A DNA stretch of 64,000 nt from the NCBI RefSeq assembly GCF_000613725.1, contig NZ_BAJN01000009.1:1-64000 (forward strand), read 5' to 3'. The notes beneath the pieces are model-generated. The model searched no databases, had not been told where the DNA came from, and worked only from the letters and a program-made list of their open reading frames with translations. The DNA comes from Hoylesella pleuritidis JCM 14110. Its GTDB lineage: Bacteria; Bacteroidota; Bacteroidia; Bacteroidales; Bacteroidaceae. Shown one piece after another: positions 63,377 through 64,000 of the stretch. A program made the translations under genes and the position numbers. Every line of letters begins with the position of its first letter. Position 1 is the stretch's first letter.

Positions 63377-64000
63377 ATGATGAAAATAAAAGGCATTATT
63401 ATGCTCGGTGTCCTGTCGCTGACCTTCATTCTGACAGGATGTTTCGGCTCGCGGTCCTCGTCTTCGGGCTCTCGGGGCGGTGAAGTGGTAGGAGTGAGCG
63501 GTCGGGTGATGCCCGAACCCACACCGTATGGGATGACTCGCATCAACCGCGGGTATCTTCGGATGGGGCCGGAAACGCAAGACAGTCTGTGGGGTAATGA
63601 TCTTTCACAGAAAGATGTGTCCGTAGACGGCTTTTGGATGGATGAAACCGAGGTGACGAATGCCAAGTACAAGCAGTTCGTAATGTGGGTACGCGACAGC
63701 ATTTTACGTACTCGCTTAGCCGATCCGGCGTATGGTGGAGACGAGACTTATATGATTACGGAAGATCGGGAGGGTAATCCTGTGCCTCCGCGGGTGAATT
63801 GGAAAAAGTCGTTGCCGCGTAAACCGAATGAAGACGAACAGCGAGCCTTTGACAGTATGTATGAAACTAATCCTGTAACCGGCGAGAAGTTGTTGGACTA
63901 TCGGCAATTGAACTTCCGCTATGAGATATATGATTATGCCTCTGCTGCGCTTCGTCGCAATCGGATTCGGCCCGAAGAGCGTAATCTGAATACGGATATT
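63377..64000 (+). CDS. porK: Type IX secretion system lipoprotein PorK/GldK, 5' part
   Basis: The first 208 codons run off the window edge. The protein starts MMKIKGIIMLGVLSLTFILT and has the lipobox ILTGC, so it is a lipoprotein. A formylglycine-generating-enzyme-like (SUMF1) domain begins with GYLRMGPETQDSLWG and SVDGFWMDETEVTNAKYKQF, as in GldK/PorK. In the type IX system PorK forms a periplasmic ring with PorN. A long insert follows the VTNAKYKQF segment, as in homologues. It is probably followed by porL, porM and porN outside the window. Confidence 0.92.
   Translation, partial: MMKIKGIIMLGVLSLTFILTGCFGSRSSSSGSRGGEVVGVSGRVMPEPTPYGMTRINRGYLRMGPETQDSLWGNDLSQKDVSVDGFWMDETEVTNAKYKQFVMWVRDSILRTRLADPAYGGDETYMITEDREGNPVPPRVNWKKSLPRKPNEDEQRAFDSMYETNPVTGEKLLDYRQLNFRYEIYDYASAALRRNRIRPEERNLNTDI

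Overview
The window is chromosomal DNA from a Bacteroidetes bacterium, most likely order Bacteroidales and probably Prevotellaceae. The evidence is the Bacteroidetes promoter signature (TTTG, about 20 bases, TAnnTTTG) upstream of many genes, SusC/SusD outer-membrane pairs, lipoproteins with Bacteroidetes-style lipoboxes, a PorP-PorK pair of the type IX secretion system, and a Bacteroidetes-type aryl polyene cluster. The species assignment is inference. No rRNA, tRNA, CRISPR array or insertion sequence was recognised.

Layout. 1-1.6 kb: a degenerate methyltransferase-family protein, a PduO-type cobalamin adenosyltransferase and a DUF2795 protein. 1.9-8.7 kb: alpha-glucan enzymes in one direction (malQ with two starch-binding domains, type I pullulanase, SusA-like neopullulanase). 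8.8-11 kb: fabI and a drug/metabolite transporter. 11-19.2 kb: a polysaccharide utilisation operon on the minus strand (SusC, SusD, GH18 lipoprotein, LamG-type lipoprotein, DUF1735-type lipoprotein) ending in a strong terminator. 19.9-29.9 kb: serB, lipA, a fic gene flanked by a 55-64 bp duplication of the lipA promoter, a LysR regulator with an AspT-type transporter, and hcp divergent from a Crp/Fnr regulator. 30.4-37 kb: gpmA, an M16 peptidase, an O-methyltransferase, aroQ and xerD. 37.5-61.9 kb: a 24 kb minus-strand aryl polyene (flexirubin-like) biosynthesis operon. 62.4 kb to the end: porP and porK.

The aryl polyene operon is a full pathway. A tyrosine ammonia-lyase makes 4-coumarate and a PaaK-like ligase activates it. 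Two carrier proteins, three ketosynthase genes, a FabG-type ketoreductase and two hot-dog dehydratases extend it to a polyene. A methyltransferase and two FAD oxidoreductases may modify it. Four acyltransferase domains, a glycosyltransferase, an MMPL exporter and a LolA-like carrier attach it to lipid and move it to the outer membrane.

The most unusual signal is not a gene. Nine degenerate arrays of 4-5 tandem 22-bp units (an 11-bp quasi-palindrome TTAACSGTTAA plus an 11-bp GCACG-containing spacer, about one helical turn each) are scattered through the window. Most are intergenic and several are flanked by AT-rich inverted repeats and a GC-rich hairpin. One five-unit array lies inside the coding sequence of a ketosynthase, where it produces a 22-residue internal protein repeat. 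A second family of 8-bp repeats fills several gaps between genes.

Eight conserved genes (malQ, susC, susD, lipA, fic, hcp, the M16 peptidase, the tyrosine ammonia-lyase) are each broken by what looks like exactly one missing base at a short homopolymer. Adding one base restores a whole-codon family-length gene in every case, which points to sequencing under-calls rather than true pseudogenes.
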